The notes: generated by a model not told the origin, from the sequence alone. Shown: positions 41,508-51,399, counted from the first letter of the stretch. The stretch: DNA of 64,000 nucleotides from an uncultured Bacilli bacterium (GCA_934140155.1 CAKPBC010000003.1:124001-188000); one strand, 5' to 3'. A program made the numbers and translations.

Positions 41508-41536
41508 ATTATATCTAGGAAAATAAGTAAAATCAA
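41508..41536 (-). promoter_or_regulatory. Promoter of the BIG2 lipoprotein gene
   Basis: Minus strand TTGATT (41536-41531), 17-bp spacer, TATAAT (41513-41508), followed by an SD GGGAGG upstream of the ATG at 41469. Confidence 0.65.
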
Positions 41537-41611
41537 TTAGATAAATTTATTCTCCTAGTGAAAACCTTTTCATAAACAATAGTTTCATAAAATATTTTTT
41601 TACATTAGTCC

Positions 41612-43183
41612 TCAATTAATTATATGATTTTCTTTATCAGTAATGCGTTTTATATTAAAATCAAAGGATTCTTTTGATTTAAACATAGAATAACCTAAAG
41701 TGCCATAGATATCGATATAATCGTAATTATCTAATGATTCTTTGGAATAATTAAAGCCAATTATTTTTTGATTAACTGATAATGGATAAAGAATATGTAA
41801 TTTAGATTTTGAATAAGCTAAATTGCTAACTTTAATATTAGAGATTTTTAATAGTGGCAATTTAAAACCTTCTCCAAATGGTGAAAGACTACGAATAAAA
41901 TTATAATTATCTTTATTAATATCCGTAATAGATATATCAATATAGTCTTCTTTTTCTGCTTCAAAAGGATTTTTTGTAGCGTATTCTTCAAAACGTTTCT
42001 TAAGTTCAGCAATATTTACTTCTTCTAAAGATAAACCACCAGCTTGTTCATGACCACCACTAGTGAGAAGGATATCCTTGTTTTCTAATAAAAATTTATT
42101 AATAGCTAATCCTTTTTTACTACGTGCGCTTCCTTTATATATATTAGGATTAGTATGATCCTTAGTTAATACAATTGAAGGCAAATTATATTTATTCATT
42201 AATGCATTAGCAATAAGACCGATAATTCCTTCTTTAGAGTCGCTAGTAAAGATTATTGAATGAACATTATCTTCTATTTCTAATGTATCCGCGGTGCTTT
42301 TAGTTAATAATTTACGCTTTTCATTTGTTTCATTAATAAAATTATATATTGTATCAATACGCTCTTTATTATCGCTAACAAAATATTCAATTAAAGAGTT
42401 AATTGATGTTGTTTCTATCATTCTTCCAACGGCATTAATTTTAGGGGCTATTTTTAATCCGATTACATTTTCATCAATAGTCGAATTATCCGCTAGTAAA
42501 GAAATAGGATAATAATGGTTTTGGTTCATATAATAAATACCTAAACGCACAATATCGCGGTTATATTTTTTTAATGGCATCATATCAGATATTGTTGCTA
42601 TTGAAGCAAGAGATAATAAGTATTTATCACACTTACTTAATAAACTACTTGCAAGCATAAACGCTACATAAGCTCCACAACAAACAACATCGCCATAATT
42701 AGAGATAATTGGGTGTAATATTACTTCTGCTTCTGGTAGGGTTTCTTGTTGCTCATGGTGATCAGTAACTATTACTTTCATACCTAATTCATAAGCCTTT
42801 TTAATAGCTGCAAATTGCGCAATACCATTATCAACAGTAATAATTAATTTATATCCTTTGTCATAAAAATCTTGAACACGTTTTTCATTTAGGCCATATC
42901 CATCAATGTAACGTGAAGGAACATAATATCCAACACGATAATTAAGCATATTAAAGCATTTTACCATGATAGAGGTAGACATTATCCCATCACAATCATA
43001 ATCACCATAGATAACGATTTTATCGTTGCTTTTCATTGCTTCATTTATAATATTTTTGGCTTTTTCCATTCCTTCAAATTTGCTAGGATTAGGTAATGTA
43101 AGCTCATTAACAGGTTTAGATAATTCTTTATATAAATTTTCATCGATATTGAAATAATTTAATAGTTTCGTTTTAAAATCCAT
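41612..43183 (-). CDS. recJ: Single-stranded-DNA-specific exonuclease RecJ (short form)
   Basis: 523 residues, shorter than the ~750-residue RecJ of Bacillus. DHH-family motifs: VIYGDYDCDGIMST near residue 58, TVDNGIAQ, the DHH motif VTDHHEQ, and HPIISNYGDVVCCGAYVAF. DHHA1 follows with GSARSKKGLAINKF and TSGGHEQAGGLSL. The OB domain is short and the long C-terminal extension of Bacillus RecJ is missing. It lies between secDF and apt as in Bacillus. A terminator separates it from secDF, so some of its expression comes from read-through. Confidence 0.93.
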   Translation of the reverse strand: MDFKTKLLNYFNIDENLYKELSKPVNELTLPNPSKFEGMEKAKNIINEAMKSNDKIVIYGDYDCDGIMSTSIMVKCFNMLNYRVGYYVPSRYIDGYGLNEKRVQDFYDKGYKLIITVDNGIAQFAAIKKAYELGMKVIVTDHHEQQETLPEAEVILHPIISNYGDVVCCGAYVAFMLASSLLSKCDKYLLSLASIATISDMMPLKKYNRDIVRLGIYYMNQNHYYPISLLADNSTIDENVIGLKIAPKINAVGRMIETTSINSLIEYFVSDNKERIDTIYNFINETNEKRKLLTKSTADTLEIEDNVHSIIFTSDSKEGIIGLIANALMNKYNLPSIVLTKDHTNPNIYKGSARSKKGLAINKFLLENKDILLTSGGHEQAGGLSLEEVNIAELKKRFEEYATKNPFEAEKEDYIDISITDINKDNYNFIRSLSPFGEGFKLPLLKISNIKVSNLAYSKSKLHILYPLSVNQKIIGFNYSKESLDNYDYIDIYGTLGYSMFKSKESFDFNIKRITDKENHIIN

Positions 43184-43194
43184 ACTCGTCCATC

Positions 43195-43225
43195 CTTAAA
43201 ATAAAAGGACTGATAAACAGTCCTT
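43195..43225 (-). terminator. Terminator between secDF and recJ
   Basis: Minus strand AAGGACT-GTTTATC-AGTCCTT followed by TTATTTTAAGG, directly after the secDF stop. The tail is short of a perfect T-run, so it may be leaky into recJ. Confidence 0.75.
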
Positions 43226-43232
43226 AATATAA

Positions 43233-45845
43233 TTAGTCATTAATACCTGGGAATAATGATTCTTCAGGTTCAGCAGATTTATGTCCGCCTTTGATATTAC
43301 CAGAAACTTCTTTTTGTTTCTTCTTTTTAGCAATCTTAGGTAAATGAACATTAACATCACCGAATAACTTAATGAAGAACATTTGCATTGGTACGAATGT
43401 TACTAAATCTAATAAAGTAACAATGATTGTACCAAGACCAATTACGATAAATAATGAACGGAATGCTGGATGTCCAAATCCGATAAAGTCAACGGATAAA
43501 GCAAATGTAATTGAAGAAAGCATAATTAATGTAGGTGCTGCCAAAGAAAGAGCATTAGTATTATTATCAATAATAGATACTTCAACATTCTTACGGTCGT
43601 TACTAATTTCTTTTGCTTTAGCACCAATAACGATTGTTAAGATGGCATTGATAATTACCATAGCAAATAAAGCAACAAATGTTGTAGCGCCTACTTCTAA
43701 TCTTGTTAAACTAAATAAACCAAATGGAATAAATGTAACAAGAATAGAAATAACTAAATTTGCTAAACCACGAGCTAAGCCGAATCTAATTAATACATAA
43801 ACAGCACTTACTGCTACTAAAATAGATGTAACAATTATAATGTTAGATAATGAAGGTTGATTTACATTAATATCTGGGTTTCTACCAGTTTGACGAACAT
43901 CTTTTAAAGTCATTGAATCAGTTTCACTGCTATCAATAACAATTAATGAAGATAAATAATCATTGATGGTTGTTTCGTTATTCTCAATAGTAACTTTTGT
44001 TTCTGGATTTACATTACTACTGAAATCTACAACATAATAATAAACTTTTTCATTGTTATCATCAGTAATATTAAATGTTGAAATATTATCAACTTTAACG
44101 CTTGCATCTTTTAATGCATCAATATCAATCTTATCTTGGAAGTAACTAATACCATCAACGATGATGTCTTTATTACCAGCATATTCATGAATTTCATAAT
44201 ATGCACGTGTGAATGATTGACCAGATTCATTATTAACAACACCATTACCACTTACTCCAAATCCCACGATAGCGGCAATACAGATAAGAGTGGCAACAAG
44301 AGTTCCAATTAAACTACCTTTAGCGTTTTTAGTAAAGTTTTTATCTTTATAAGGTCCGTAATATATTTGTTTTTCTTCATCAGATAATGAAGGAACTAAA
44401 TCTTTATTAATTTTGAAATAACTATATTTTGTTTGTAATGATGTATCATTAGTAATTAACCAAGTCATCAAACGATTAATTGAAACATTTACTAAGAAAT
44501 TGAACAATGTAGCAATTACGATTGCTACAGCCATACTTGCAATTGCACCTTGACCAACAAAGTAAGCAATACCAGCAAGAATTAATGTTAAGACATGGAT
44601 ATCAATTAATGTAATGAATGAGCGTTTGTGAGCTTCAGTATTAGCTTTCTTTAATGTACGTCCGCGATAGACTTCATTTTTGAAGTTTTCAATATATATA
44701 ACTGATGAGGCAACCGCAAGAACTGTAATAGCAATTAAAGCAACTAAAGCAGGAGCATTGAATGTCATTCCAATTGCATTAAATATTGCAAATGTACCAA
44801 ATAAGGTAATAATTACATTTAATAAAGCATTGAAGCCTTGTAAACGATAAGCAAATATCATAGCAAATGCAACGATTACTAGTAATACACCAATTGCTAA
44901 TAATGTACGAGAAGCACTAAGTGTATTAGGTTTACCATAACTAATGAATGCTTCAGCAGTTGGACTAATATAATCATCATGTAAGAATGTTAATTTTAAA
45001 TCGATACTTTTAGCATTGAATAAGTTAACATACATTTTAGCTTTATTAGCATTTAATGCATAAGCATTAGAATTAGAATCAGTTGCGTTATCAGTGATTT
45101 TGATAGCGATAGTATTTTTATCATTATTGAAGTTTAAATTAGCTGGATCAAACATACATAAGATACGAGCGGCGATATCTTCATTACCTTCTTTTTTAGA
45201 ATCTTCTAAGGTATCAGTATCAGGATTAAAATCTGACCATAAGATTAATTTAGCTTCATCAGATGTTGTTTTATCTTCACTACTACTTGTTGAGCCTAAA
45301 CTACTAGCATGCTCAGTTAAAACTTTTAATGATGTTAAATCAGTAACTGGGATAACGAAATAAGCTTCAGCACCAATGAAATCTACACGAGCAACACTGC
45401 CATCAAAAATATTACCATTATTAGCTAACTCTGCTTCACCAGAAGATTCTAGAGCATCACTCGTAGCTAATGTGAATGAAGAATTGAAACTCATTAATTG
45501 TTTAATGTGATCATATTGAGCACTATAGTCTTGAGCAACAGAAACACGAATTTGATTATGGGCATTTTCAATGAATGTATCTTGTACTTCTTCAATAGCA
45601 ATATTGTATTTTGTTACGCCAGCAGCATTTAAGCGTGAAGATAAGTCGTTAGCGAGTTTATTCATTTGACTTTTAGTAATTGTCGTATCATCGTCTTCAT
45701 TGATATTTTCGACGGTATATACGAACTCTCTTCCAGAAGTGAAGTCTAATGACAAATTAGCATTTTTCATCATTCCTGGAGTTGAAAAACCAATTCCAAA
45801 TAAAATCGTTACTGCTAACATAATAAAAGCTATAAATCTACGCAT
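43233..45845 (-). CDS. secDF: Fused protein-export subunit SecDF
   Basis: 870-residue SecD-SecF fusion that uses proton motive force to aid Sec export. The SecD half has a first membrane helix, the LSLDFTSGREFVYTV motif (a variant of the usual GLDLxGG), a large extracellular domain and helices with the family's TLSASRTLLAIGVLL-type segment. The SecF half begins near residue 510, with a second helical block including NVNQPSLSNIIIVTSILVAV and FIGFGHPAFRS. The glycine-rich export motifs are degenerate. SD GGAGG. Divergent from spoVB, as expected for the Bacillus block. Confidence 0.9.
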   Translation of the reverse strand: MRRFIAFIMLAVTILFGIGFSTPGMMKNANLSLDFTSGREFVYTVENINEDDDTTITKSQMNKLANDLSSRLNAAGVTKYNIAIEEVQDTFIENAHNQIRVSVAQDYSAQYDHIKQLMSFNSSFTLATSDALESSGEAELANNGNIFDGSVARVDFIGAEAYFVIPVTDLTSLKVLTEHASSLGSTSSSEDKTTSDEAKLILWSDFNPDTDTLEDSKKEGNEDIAARILCMFDPANLNFNNDKNTIAIKITDNATDSNSNAYALNANKAKMYVNLFNAKSIDLKLTFLHDDYISPTAEAFISYGKPNTLSASRTLLAIGVLLVIVAFAMIFAYRLQGFNALLNVIITLFGTFAIFNAIGMTFNAPALVALIAITVLAVASSVIYIENFKNEVYRGRTLKKANTEAHKRSFITLIDIHVLTLILAGIAYFVGQGAIASMAVAIVIATLFNFLVNVSINRLMTWLITNDTSLQTKYSYFKINKDLVPSLSDEEKQIYYGPYKDKNFTKNAKGSLIGTLVATLICIAAIVGFGVSGNGVVNNESGQSFTRAYYEIHEYAGNKDIIVDGISYFQDKIDIDALKDASVKVDNISTFNITDDNNEKVYYYVVDFSSNVNPETKVTIENNETTINDYLSSLIVIDSSETDSMTLKDVRQTGRNPDINVNQPSLSNIIIVTSILVAVSAVYVLIRFGLARGLANLVISILVTFIPFGLFSLTRLEVGATTFVALFAMVIINAILTIVIGAKAKEISNDRKNVEVSIIDNNTNALSLAAPTLIMLSSITFALSVDFIGFGHPAFRSLFIVIGLGTIIVTLLDLVTFVPMQMFFIKLFGDVNVHLPKIAKKKKQKEVSGNIKGGHKSAEPEESLFPGIND

Positions 45846-45987
45846 ATGTTTATTCCTCCAAAAAAAACCATTTACTTTTTAGTAGTAAAAAATTAATACA
45901 TAATGACAAGTTATATTTAATATAAATATACTGTACTTTGATACTCTACACTTTTTTTAACATTAATGCAATAATAAGGACAAAAAA

Positions 45988-47322
45988 ATGAACAAAAAAT
46001 CAACTATTAAAACTATTATTACGCTTTTAGGACTAGGATTTATCGCCAAACTCTTATCAACGATTGCTCGAATTCTTATGACGCGCGAATTAGGAGTTGA
46101 TGGCATGGGTTTATATCAGTTAGCAACACCTTGCATGCTTCTTGTTATTACTTTAGCTCAATTTGGTTTACCAACTGCAATAGCTACATTAGTAAGTAGA
46201 CATCGAAATAAAGCAAAATTAATTTTTAGTTCTGGTTTAATAATTGCTTTTATTATTGCCATGCTTATGATGATCTTAGTGATAATTTTAGCGCCTACGA
46301 TTGCGATTATTATATTAAAAAATAACGACTTACTTTTAACTATTTATGCTTTAGCATTACTTATTCCGTTGGTTAGCCTATCTGCGATTATAAAGGGATT
46401 TTTTCTAGGATTAAATGAGATAGAATTAACTTCTACTTCTACGATTATGGAAGAAGTTGGACGTATTATATTTATTATTTGTTTTTTGAATTTTTTTGTA
46501 AGCAAAGGCGCAAATTATGGCTCATTTGGTGCAATGTTAGGTGTATGCGTTGGAGAAATATTTCAAACACTATATATGGTAATATTTAACGATAAAAAAT
46601 TATATAACCGCATCAATGAATTAATAAGCATTAAAAAAAGCGAACGTATTCAAGAAACTAAAAGTATTGTAAGGTTATCCTTACCTTTAACTCTATCACG
46701 TTTAGTAGGTTCTGTTACTTATTTTGTTGAATCAATTATTGTAGCTAATTTAATGCTTAAATATGGTATGACTACTTTAGAAATAACCCATGACTACGGA
46801 ATACTTTCAGGTTATGTTATGCCCATGCTATTAATGCCAGGCTTTTTTGCTACTTCTTTTGCTAATTATTTATTACCAAAATTATCATCAGCGATTGGAA
46901 AAAATAGAATTAAAGAAGCAAAGAATATATTTAAAAAAACAACCTTGTTATCAGGAATTACAGGATTGTTTTTCTCAACTATTTTCTTCTTTTTTGGTGA
47001 TAAAATAATGTTTATATTGTATGGAACAAGCGAAGGATATAATTTAGTGAGATTCTTTGCTTTTCCATTTATGATTTTTTATATTGAAGCACCAATTGTT
47101 GCCGCAATGCACGCCTTAGATTTAACTAATAAGGCATTTTATGCAACAGTGATAAGTTCAATTGTGCGTATTGGTTTATTATTAGTGTTAGCTAAGAAAT
47201 TACATATAAGTGCCATAGGTGTATCTACAATTGTTGCGGTATTTGTCGATGTTGCAATTAATGGATTTTTTGTTATTGATCGATTATTTTTTCACAATGA
47301 AAAGATCGTCCTTAAGAGCTAG
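45988..47322 (+). CDS. spoVB: SpoVB/MurJ-family polysaccharide flippase
   Basis: 444 residues and about 12-14 membrane helices of the MOP (MATE-like) superfamily. The N-terminal GLGFIAKLLSTIARILMTRELG and QLATPCMLLVITLAQFGLPTAIATLVS (in pieces) are typical of SpoVB proteins, which in Bacillus are needed for spore cortex synthesis. It lies beside secDF and the yetF-like gene as in Bacillus (secDF-yrbG-spoVB). A lipid II flippase role is possible. Its 3' end overlaps the convergent yetF-like gene by 39 bp. SD AAGGA. Confidence 0.88.
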   Translation: MNKKSTIKTIITLLGLGFIAKLLSTIARILMTRELGVDGMGLYQLATPCMLLVITLAQFGLPTAIATLVSRHRNKAKLIFSSGLIIAFIIAMLMMILVIILAPTIAIIILKNNDLLLTIYALALLIPLVSLSAIIKGFFLGLNEIELTSTSTIMEEVGRIIFIICFLNFFVSKGANYGSFGAMLGVCVGEIFQTLYMVIFNDKKLYNRINELISIKKSERIQETKSIVRLSLPLTLSRLVGSVTYFVESIIVANLMLKYGMTTLEITHDYGILSGYVMPMLLMPGFFATSFANYLLPKLSSAIGKNRIKEAKNIFKKTTLLSGITGLFFSTIFFFFGDKIMFILYGTSEGYNLVRFFAFPFMIFYIEAPIVAAMHALDLTNKAFYATVISSIVRIGLLLVLAKKLHISAIGVSTIVAVFVDVAINGFFVIDRLFFHNEKIVLKS

Positions 47323-47925
47323 ACAAACAAAGACATCTTTAATATCTTTGATATCTTTATTTAATAATTCATCTTTTAACCATTCTTCACTTTTATTTAA
47401 TCGTTTTAAGGTTTGCTTAAGTATTACTCCATCACTAATTAATGGTTCTGGGTCTAACACACGACAATCCTTTTTTGTTATAACATTTAAAGTACCATTA
47501 TCCTCTAAAATAGCAAAACTTACTTCATCGGGGGATTGAATATCTTTAGTGCGCAATTGACACATCAAGTCTTCAATCGTATAGCGTTCTTTTTTCATAA
47601 CTTTTTGTTGAATTTCGCCATTATAAATAATGTAACTTGTTTTACCTTCTAATATAGAGCGCATCTTATTTGATTTTAAGGAAATAAAAGCTGAAATAAG
47701 TTGCAATATGACAATTACAGATATTGGAATAATAGAATGCAATATGCTTGTATCTGGTTCGTTTAATGATAAAGAAAACAATTCAGATATTACAAAAAAT
47801 ACGACAATATCAAATGTTGATACTTCTCCTATTTCTCGTTTACCCATCACACGTAAAATAACTAATAAAAACACATAACAAACAAAAGTTTTAAAAATTA
47901 TATTTAATATCTCACTAATAGTCAT
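47284..47925 (-). CDS. DUF421 / YetF-YrbG family membrane protein
   Basis: 213 residues from the ATG at 47925 (SD AAAGGAG; the upstream Met has none). Three N-terminal membrane helices (about 8-85, with LLVILRVMGKREIGEVSTFD) precede a two-part cytoplasmic YetF domain (ILEGKTSYIIYNGEIQQKV, RYTIEDLMCQLRTKDIQSPDEV). In Bacillus yrbG, a close relative, sits beside spoVB. Function is uncertain; related proteins have been linked to spore germination and envelope stress. Confidence 0.87.
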   Translation of the reverse strand: MTISEILNIIFKTFVCYVFLLVILRVMGKREIGEVSTFDIVVFFVISELFSLSLNEPDTSILHSIIPISVIVILQLISAFISLKSNKMRSILEGKTSYIIYNGEIQQKVMKKERYTIEDLMCQLRTKDIQSPDEVSFAILEDNGTLNVITKKDCRVLDPEPLISDGVILKQTLKRLNKSEEWLKDELLNKDIKDIKDVFVCLALKDDLFIVKK

Positions 47926-47973
47926 AATTTGCTCCTTTAAGTAATACATTTAATTGAGTAGCGGGGTGTAATA

Positions 47974-48345
47974 ATGAAAAAATATTTATCCAACATTAGT
48001 GTGTCCATTTTATTTCTTTTTATTGCAACATTAGTTTTATCTTTAGTATTAACTATCTTATCTTATAACAATGTTATAAGTATGGATGCTTGTAAGATTG
48101 TTATTATGATTTTAAGTTTTATAATTTTTTTCACTTTTGGCATATTGTTTGGAAGAAAAATGCAAAAAAAAGGACTATTTAATGGTTTAGTCCTTGTTGT
48201 AATTTATGGATTATTTCTTCTTGTATATTATTTACTTGAAGGTAAAGAATGGACAAGTTATTCCACGGTTGTTAATGCTTCACGAGCCTTATTAATTCTT
48301 ACTGGTTCAATAATTGGTGTAAATACGAAGAAAAAATTAGAATAG
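47974..48345 (+). CDS. YrzE-like TIGR04086 family membrane protein
   Basis: 123 residues with four predicted membrane helices (about 9-29, 40-60, 72-88, 100-118) and a KMQKKGLFNG loop. The small four-helix layout and position between the spoVB/yetF pair and ruvB match yrzE of Bacillus. SD GGGGTG. Divergent from the yetF-like gene (48 nt apart) and convergent with ruvB, overlapping it by 9 bp. Confidence 0.75.
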   Translation: MKKYLSNISVSILFLFIATLVLSLVLTILSYNNVISMDACKIVIMILSFIIFFTFGILFGRKMQKKGLFNGLVLVVIYGLFLLVYYLLEGKEWTSYSTVVNASRALLILTGSIIGVNTKKKLE

Positions 48346-49338
48346 AGAACCTTGATGGTTCTTTTTTAAATGTTTATAAGCAAAATCGGTCGCAACACGT
48401 CCTCTTGGAGTACGATCAATTAAACCAAGTTGTAATAAATATGGTTCATAAACATCTTCAAGGTTATTTGTTTCTTCGCCAATTGCGGCGCTTAAAGATT
48501 CTAGGCCAACTGGTCCGCCTTTAAAACGTTCAATAATCGTATTTAAATAACGAATATCAACATCATCTAATCCTAATGAATCAACTTTTAAAGCATTAAG
48601 TGCATCAAGAGCATCTTGATAAGTAATATTGTCGGTACCCCTAAAGTTAGCAAAATCACGAACTCTACGGAATAAACGATTAGCAATACGCGGAGTTCCA
48701 CGTGATCTTTTGGCAATTTCTAAACTTGCTTGATCATCAATGGTCGAATTAAAAACTAAAGCTGTTCTTTTTACAATGGTTTGAATTTCTTCAATGGTAT
48801 AGAAATTTAATTTTTCCATGATACCAAATCTTGCTCTTAATGGAGCGGTTAAATCACCTGCTCGTGTGGTCGCGCCCACTAAAGTAAAAGGTTGAAGTGG
48901 TAAAGTAATCGTTTTTGCTCCAGCATCACGTTGCACAACGATTGATAAAGTAAAATCTTCCATGGCACTATATAATACTTCTTCAACAACACGAGGTAAA
49001 CGATGTATTTCATCGATAAATAAAATATCACCAGCTTCTAAATTAGTTAGTATAGAAGCTAAGTCACCAGTTTTTTCAATAGCAGGTCCGTTAACACATT
49101 TAACATTACCATGCATTTCATTACCGATAATATAAGCTAAAGTAGTTTTACCTAAGCCTGGTGGACCATATAATAAGACATGGTCAAGTGTTTCATTACG
49201 ATTTAATGCTGCACCAATGAATACTCGCAAGTTATCTTTTAAGTCATTTTGTCCAATATATTCATTCAAGTATTGTGGGCGTAATGAGACTTCAGATATA
49301 TCATCATTATTTTTATTAGCATTTAATAACCTATCCAT
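48337..49338 (-). CDS. ruvB: Holliday junction branch migration helicase RuvB
   Basis: AAA+ motor of RuvAB; 333 residues. Walker A VLLYGPPGLGKTTLA, Walker B ILFIDEIHRL, sensor 1 LVGATTRAG, arginine finger region LRARFG, and the C-terminal winged helix GLIDRTPRGRVAT. It follows ruvA by 4 nt with a strong SD GAGGTGAT. queA and tgt, which follow ruvB in Bacillus, are missing. Confidence 0.97.
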   Translation of the reverse strand: MDRLLNANKNNDDISEVSLRPQYLNEYIGQNDLKDNLRVFIGAALNRNETLDHVLLYGPPGLGKTTLAYIIGNEMHGNVKCVNGPAIEKTGDLASILTNLEAGDILFIDEIHRLPRVVEEVLYSAMEDFTLSIVVQRDAGAKTITLPLQPFTLVGATTRAGDLTAPLRARFGIMEKLNFYTIEEIQTIVKRTALVFNSTIDDQASLEIAKRSRGTPRIANRLFRRVRDFANFRGTDNITYQDALDALNALKVDSLGLDDVDIRYLNTIIERFKGGPVGLESLSAAIGEETNNLEDVYEPYLLQLGLIDRTPRGRVATDFAYKHLKKNHQGSLF

Positions 49339-49342
49339 CTTA

Positions 49343-49900
49343 TCACCTCAAAACTTTTAAAGCATCACGGATAATTGTTGAAGAGTCTTTCGTTAAATCA
49401 ATTTTCTTAAATGCTTCATCAATTTGACTTGCTTTGAATCCTAATGCTTTTAATCCTTCTTTAGCGTCAAGGGCATCATTACTTAATCCTAGTTCTTTTG
49501 AATCATTAACTTGTACTTCTCCTTTTAAATCAAGAATAATTTGCGCTGCCGCTTTAGCGCCAATACCCGGTAATTTCTTTAAAAATTTCACATTAGAAGT
49601 AAGAATCGCAGTTTTTAATTCCGTTGGTCGAGTTTGACTTAAGGCATTGATTGCGGTTCTAGGTCCAATACCTTTAACGGAAATTAAATTTTCAAATATT
49701 TCTTTTTCTTCTAGAGTTAAAAAACCAACTAAAAATTGTTCGTCTTCACGAATAACTTGATAAGTATAAACACGAACTAATTCATCAATTTTATAATCTT
49801 CGGAATGTGAGACAAGAAGTTGATAACAAACATCGTGTACATCAATTACTATATAGTTTTCTTTAATAGTATCTATATAACCTTTTAGAGAGTAAAACAT
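49343..49900 (-). CDS. ruvA: Holliday junction branch migration protein RuvA
   Basis: 185 residues. OB-fold domain (YIDTIKENYIVIDVHDVCYQL), two helix-hairpin-helix motifs (VKGIGPRTAINAL, LPGIGAKAAAQIILDLKG) and the C-terminal three-helix domain that contacts RuvB (ALKVLR end). SD GAGGTGAT. Follows a 32-residue membrane peptide gene that shares its promoter. Confidence 0.95.
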   Translation of the reverse strand: MFYSLKGYIDTIKENYIVIDVHDVCYQLLVSHSEDYKIDELVRVYTYQVIREDEQFLVGFLTLEEKEIFENLISVKGIGPRTAINALSQTRPTELKTAILTSNVKFLKKLPGIGAKAAAQIILDLKGEVQVNDSKELGLSNDALDAKEGLKALGFKASQIDEAFKKIDLTKDSSTIIRDALKVLR

Positions 49901-49922
49901 AATATCACCTCAAATTAAATGA

Positions 49923-50021
49923 TTAATTAATCATTATGATAAATATTATCATTAACGCTATGATAATTACTGCCGATAATAATGCAAAAATAATCTTATT
50001 TTCATTGTTTTTATCGTCCAT
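49923..50021 (-). CDS. Small hydrophobic peptide (32 aa) leading the ruvAB operon
   Basis: A 32-residue ORF with SD GGTGA before the ATG: MDDKNNENK followed by a single 22-residue hydrophobic helix (IIFALLSAVIIIALMIIFIMIN in pieces). The charged N-terminus and short C-terminus suggest a single-pass membrane peptide. A TATAAT (50037-50042, minus strand) lies just upstream, so it is the first cistron of the ruvAB transcript. Function is unknown; it could be a real small protein or a leader ORF. Confidence 0.55.
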   Translation of the reverse strand: MDDKNNENKIIFALLSAVIIIALMIIFIIMIN

Positions 50022-50036
50022 AAAATCACCGTTATT

Positions 50037-50042
50037 ATTATA
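50037..50042 (-). promoter_or_regulatory. -10 element of the small-ORF/ruvAB operon
   Basis: TATAAT on the minus strand, 15 nt before the start codon of the 32-aa ORF. The -35 is weak (TTTAAT at 17-bp spacing). It lies just downstream of the obg terminator, as expected for a new transcription unit. Confidence 0.5.
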
Positions 50043-50062
50043 TACAACTTTTGCTATAAATT

Positions 50063-50092
50063 AAAGAAAAAGCATTGATTTTCACAATGCTT
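50063..50092 (-). terminator. Intrinsic terminator of the rplU-prp-rpmA-obg operon
   Basis: Minus strand AAGCATTG-N7-CAATGCTT followed by TTTCTTTAATTT, 8 nt after the obg stop. Confidence 0.85.
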
Positions 50093-50099
50093 CTTACTT

Positions 50100-51377
50100 C
50101 TATGCGATATATTCGAACTCAAAGTCACATAATACGACGGTATCTCCGTCTTTAGCGCCCATTGCTCTTAAACGATCATCAACACCAATTTTACGCATAT
50201 AGTTGAGCAGTTTTAATAAACCTTCATCAGTAGAAAGATTGATTAACTTATAAGTACGTTCAATTCTTTCTCCTTTAATAATGTAGGTATGATCATTTTT
50301 CTTAACGATTTCAAAGTCGCCATCACTATCCGCTTTAGCTTCATAAACTTTAACACCACTTTGAATATTTTCTTCGTTATATAAACTAAACATTGGTGTT
50401 TTATCTAGTAAATCAGCGATTTTATAGCATAATTTATCAATATTTTCATTAGTTAGAGCTGATATACCAATTACTGGTTTACGAATCTTTTTATGCAAGT
50501 ATTCTAGACGTTCTTCTGCGCCTTCTTCATCCATTTTAGAACCTACAACAATCATTGGACGTTTATTTAATCCATATCCATATGCTTTTAATTCTTTATT
50601 GATTTTGCGGTAATCTTCAACAGGATCACGTTTTCCAGACATATCAACGATATGAACAATGACACGACATCTTTCAATATGGCGCAAGAATTGTAATCCT
50701 AATCCTTTGCCCAAATGTGCGCCTTCAATTAATCCTGGTAAATCCGCAGCAACAAATGAGCGACCGTCATGTATTCTTACAACTCCTAAATTAGGAACAA
50801 TAGTAGTAAAATCATAATCACCGATTTCTGGTTTAGCAGCAGAAATAATGCTTAATAATGTTGATTTACCAACACTAGGGAAGCCCACAAAACCAACATC
50901 CGCTAAAAGCTTAAGTTCAAGTACTAATCTTTTCTTTTCGCCTGGCATCCCGTTTTCGGCAATTCTTGGCGTACGATTAGTAGGTGATTTAAAGCAAGCA
51001 TTTCCTCTTCCACCTCTTCCGCCTTTAGCAACAACGAATTCTTTTCCTTCTACGGATAAGTCACAGATGAAATTACCTGTTTTTTCTTCAGTTACGACGG
51101 TACCAATTGGTAATTCAACGATAACATCATCAGCGCATTTACCATATTGGTTCTTGCCCATACCTTTTTCACCATCTTTAGCAATTATACATTTAGAATG
51201 GCGAAAGTTCATCAAAGTAGTAACACCTTTAGAAGCACGGAAAATAATAGATCCGCCTCTTCCACCATTACCACCAGATGGGCCACCACGAGAAATAAAT
51301 TTTTCTCTATGGAAAGCAATCATTCCGTTTCCGCCATTACCGGCGCGGACTTCAATTGTCGCTTTATCTATAAACAT
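50100..51377 (-). CDS. obg: GTPase Obg (CgtA)
   Basis: Ribosome-associated essential GTPase, 425 residues from the ATG at 51377 (SD GGAGATG; the in-frame ATG 27 bases upstream is rejected because homology starts at FIDKATIEV). Glycine-rich Obg fold (VRAGNGGNGMIAFHRE, GGRGGRGNACF), G domain with GFPSVGKSTLLS, DLPGLIEGAH, SKMD, and a C-terminal OCT domain (about 340-425). It follows rpmA after an attenuating hairpin. spo0B, normally between rpmA and obg in Bacillus, is absent. Confidence 0.96.
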   Translation of the reverse strand: MFIDKATIEVRAGNGGNGMIAFHREKFISRGGPSGGNGGRGGSIIFRASKGVTTLMNFRHSKCIIAKDGEKGMGKNQYGKCADDVIVELPIGTVVTEEKTGNFICDLSVEGKEFVVAKGGRGGRGNACFKSPTNRTPRIAENGMPGEKKRLVLELKLLADVGFVGFPSVGKSTLLSIISAAKPEIGDYDFTTIVPNLGVVRIHDGRSFVAADLPGLIEGAHLGKGLGLQFLRHIERCRVIVHIVDMSGKRDPVEDYRKINKELKAYGYGLNKRPMIVVGSKMDEEGAEERLEYLHKKIRKPVIGISALTNENIDKLCYKIADLLDKTPMFSLYNEENIQSGVKVYEAKADSDGDFEIVKKNDHTYIIKGERIERTYKLINLSTDEGLLKLLNYMRKIGVDDRLRAMGAKDGDTVVLCDFEFEYIA

Positions 51378-51399
51378 AATTTCATCTCCTAACTTTAAA

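Noticed and set aside
45846..45987. Promoters in the divergent secDF-spoVB intergenic region
   Set aside because: Several A+T-rich hexamer pairs can be drawn (for example TTGATA-17-CATTAA for spoVB), but none stands out from the background.
47284..47322. 39-bp overlap of the convergent ends of spoVB and the yetF-like gene
   Set aside because: Both frames are well supported by homology; tail-to-tail overlaps are normal in compact genomes.
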